Of a stretch of DNA of 8,076 nucleotides, positions 7,091 through 8,076 are shown in pieces; position 1 is the stretch's first letter, and every line of letters begins with the position of its first letter. The notes below the pieces were generated by a model that worked only from the letters and a program-made list of their open reading frames with translations, did no database searches and was not told the DNA's origin. This stretch comes from Dehalococcoidales bacterium (lineage in GTDB: Bacteria > Chloroflexota > Dehalococcoidia > Dehalococcoidales > UBA2162). The translations under genes were made by a program, and so were the position numbers. The stretch is from contig CP070800.1 of the NCBI GenBank assembly GCA_020343555.1, forward strand, positions 184,702 through 192,777, given 5' to 3'.

Positions 7091-7312
7091 ATGACGATAG
7101 AAAGAATAGACCAGGAGAAATGCGATGGCTGCGGGATATGCGTCAACAGCTGTGCGACCGATGTTATCCGGATAGATAAAGAAACAAATAAAGCCGTCAT
7201 CGTGTATCCCCAGGAATGCAACTGCTGCGATTACTGTGAACTCGACTGTCCCCTGGATGCTATCTATGTCAATCCTGAACGGCACTCGCAGCTCATGGTA
7301 GGGTGGATCTAG
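7091..7312 (+). CDS. Small 2[4Fe-4S] ferredoxin, likely partner of the upstream flavoprotein
   Basis: Soluble ferredoxin of 73 residues with two complete CxxCxxCxxxC motifs: C11, C14, C17, C21 and C42, C45, C48, C52. It should bind two [4Fe-4S] clusters. Two details are unusual: the first motif is followed by Ala22 instead of the common Pro, and an extra Cys44 sits inside the second motif, giving the run CNCCDYC. The start MTIERIDQEKC and the linker with KAVIVYPQEC resemble AprB-like and similar short ferredoxins found beside SdhA/AprA-type flavoproteins, but the C-terminal tail typical of true AprB is absent. GGAAGG (7078-7083) lies 7 nt before ATG 7091, and the gene begins 45 bp after the flavoprotein stop. 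It probably takes electrons from that flavoprotein and may pass them to the NuoG/GltD module encoded divergently. Confidence 0.93.
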   Translation: MTIERIDQEKCDGCGICVNSCATDVIRIDKETNKAVIVYPQECNCCDYCELDCPLDAIYVNPERHSQLMVGWI

Positions 7313-7349
7313 CGAGAAGCTTTAAATATACATTTGAAAGGAATAGAAA

Positions 7350-7928
7350 ATGGGCACTATTAAAGAAATAATGTACTTCGATGGCATGGACCGAAAAAAC
7401 ACCGACGAGATGGTGAAATTCGCCAAGCAGCGGATGGACGATATGAATATCAAAAACGTGGTCGTCGTCTGGTCCAGCGGCTATACAATTAACAAGTTCC
7501 GTGATGAAATCAATCATGATGTCGGCGACCTGAACGTCATCGCCGTGACCAACCCATCACCTCATTCACCTGCCAAGGGGACGATGCCTATCGTCGTCCG
7601 CCCCAATGACAGTCCTGAAGTGAAAAAACGGAAAGAAGAACAGCTTGCCCAGGGAATTACAGAGATTTACGTTACGATCACCGATCCTATTAAGGAGGAA
7701 CTTGAAGGTGAAGGTATCAAGGTACGTTACCTGAACGATGACCTGATCCTAGGAGAACCACTGAACCTGACCGGCACAAACGCAACCAGGAGGGATCTCC
7801 TGAAACCGTTCGGTATTCCCGACCACCTGCGCCCCCTCGATATCGATGCCGGGGAAGATATGTCCCTCCTGACTATATTCAGCCAGGGTATGCGGGTCTG
7901 CGTGGGATGTACCGTCCTTGCCACGTAA
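7350..7928 (+). CDS. Pyruvate-kinase C-terminal-domain-like protein, interrupted by an in-frame TAA
   Basis: Open frame of 192 residues before the first stop. It resembles the free-standing proteins built on the alpha/beta C-terminal domain of pyruvate kinase (PK_C); there is no catalytic barrel, so it is not a pyruvate kinase. Visible family marks are the start IKEIMYFDGMDRKNTDE (4-20), the strand VVVVWSSGYT (37-46), NVIAVTNP (62-69) and FSQGMRVCVG (177-186), which matches the F-G-Q-G-x-K-V segment near the end of relatives. Relatives then continue with a D-A-G-L-I-P-type segment and a glycine-rich loop; here a TAA falls inside that segment (7926-7928), yet homology goes on in the same frame (see the next entry). 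AAAGGA (7337-7342) sits 7 nt before ATG 7350. The domain senses or binds a phosphorylated ligand in pyruvate kinase; its role in this operon is unknown. Either a recent pseudogene or a truncated protein. Confidence 0.75.
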   Translation: MGTIKEIMYFDGMDRKNTDEMVKFAKQRMDDMNIKNVVVVWSSGYTINKFRDEINHDVGDLNVIAVTNPSPHSPAKGTMPIVVRPNDSPEVKKRKEEQLAQGITEIYVTITDPIKEELEGEGIKVRYLNDDLILGEPLNLTGTNATRRDLLKPFGIPDHLRPLDIDAGEDMSLLTIFSQGMRVCVGCTVLAT

Positions 7929-8076
7929 TGCGAGCTTATTCCTGAAGGATAACTGACACTCGCCCTCGGAGGAGTATGCACCGTGGTAATCCTCAAAGCA
8001 GCCCCCGTTGTAAAAGACTGCCTGGTACGGGAAGTCATCGGTTTCGAGAGAGGTTCCACCTGGAAAGAACGCGGCA
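7929..8076 (+). pseudogene. Displaced 3' end of the PK_C-like gene, second in-frame TAA
   Basis: Reading on in the frame of the preceding gene gives CELIPEG, a second TAA (7950-7952), and then LTLALGG (202-208 in continuous numbering), VVILKAAP (212-219) and LVREVIG (225-231). These match, in order, the LIPEG, IAIGG, VVLKPA and REIIA segments that end PK_C-like relatives. The glycine-rich TGRGAD loop usually found after GG is shorter by about five residues. The frame stays open to the window edge at 8076, past the point where relatives usually stop. Several lesions together suggest decay. A GGAGGAG (7968-7974) lies 8 nt before an in-frame GTG (7983), but it is formed by the Gly-Gly codons and is probably coincidental. 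Confidence 0.6.

Noticed and set aside
7926..7952. Genome-wide reassignment of TAA to a sense codon
   Set aside because: TAA ends the NuoF-like gene at 882 and the flavoprotein gene at 7045 exactly where their families end, so TAA works as a normal stop here.
7976..8076. New gene starting at ATG 7976 after GGAGGAG
   Set aside because: The ATG is only 1 nt past the GGAGGAG, its frame gives a basic peptide with no recognisable motif, and the in-frame PK_C homology explains the stretch better.

Overview
This window looks like bacterial DNA from an anaerobe that lives on CoA-thioester and iron-sulfur chemistry. All recognisable products are cytoplasmic; none has a signal peptide or membrane segment. 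Most plus-strand genes have clear Shine-Dalgarno sequences. Coding density is high, with many AGG/AGA arginine and ATA isoleucine codons and a mid-range GC content. An uncultured anaerobic lineage, for example sediment Chloroflexota or a similar group, would fit, but this is a low-confidence guess because no taxonomic marker is present.

The window holds two divergent operons. The leftward operon (positions 2546 down to 1) encodes a NuoF-like flavoprotein followed by a modular protein cut off by the window edge. That protein starts like NuoG ([2Fe-2S], His-Cys3 and two ferredoxin clusters) and runs into the cysteine-rich head of a GltD/NfnB-type pyridine-nucleotide flavoprotein. Together they look like a soluble NAD(P)H/ferredoxin electron-transfer module of the kind found in bifurcating hydrogenases, formate dehydrogenases and reductases. 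The NuoF-like protein is divergent: its N-terminal thioredoxin-like part has lost the cluster cysteines, and the nucleotide-site motif is altered.

The rightward operon (2802 to beyond 8076) has five genes with gaps of 12 to 50 bp. They are two class III (CaiB/BaiF) CoA-transferases, an SdhA/AprA-like FAD oxidoreductase, a small 2[4Fe-4S] ferredoxin, and a protein resembling the free-standing pyruvate-kinase C-terminal (PK_C) domain. The CoA-transferases differ at the catalytic position: residue 177 is Glu in the first and Asp in the second, which suggests a heteromer with one active subunit type. The PK_C-like gene has two in-frame TAA codons near its 3' end, although recognisable homology continues past both.

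The roughly 255-bp divergent region is AT-rich. It contains repeated TATTTCACAT boxes, an inverted copy, a 10-bp palindrome and a 12-bp tandem repeat. One box lies in the spacer of a good leftward promoter, so both operons are probably controlled together by one regulator.

Working model (inference): an organic acid is activated by CoA transfer, oxidised or reduced by the flavoprotein/ferredoxin pair, and linked to the NAD(P)H/ferredoxin pool by the NuoF/NuoG-GltD module. The substrate cannot be read from the sequence.
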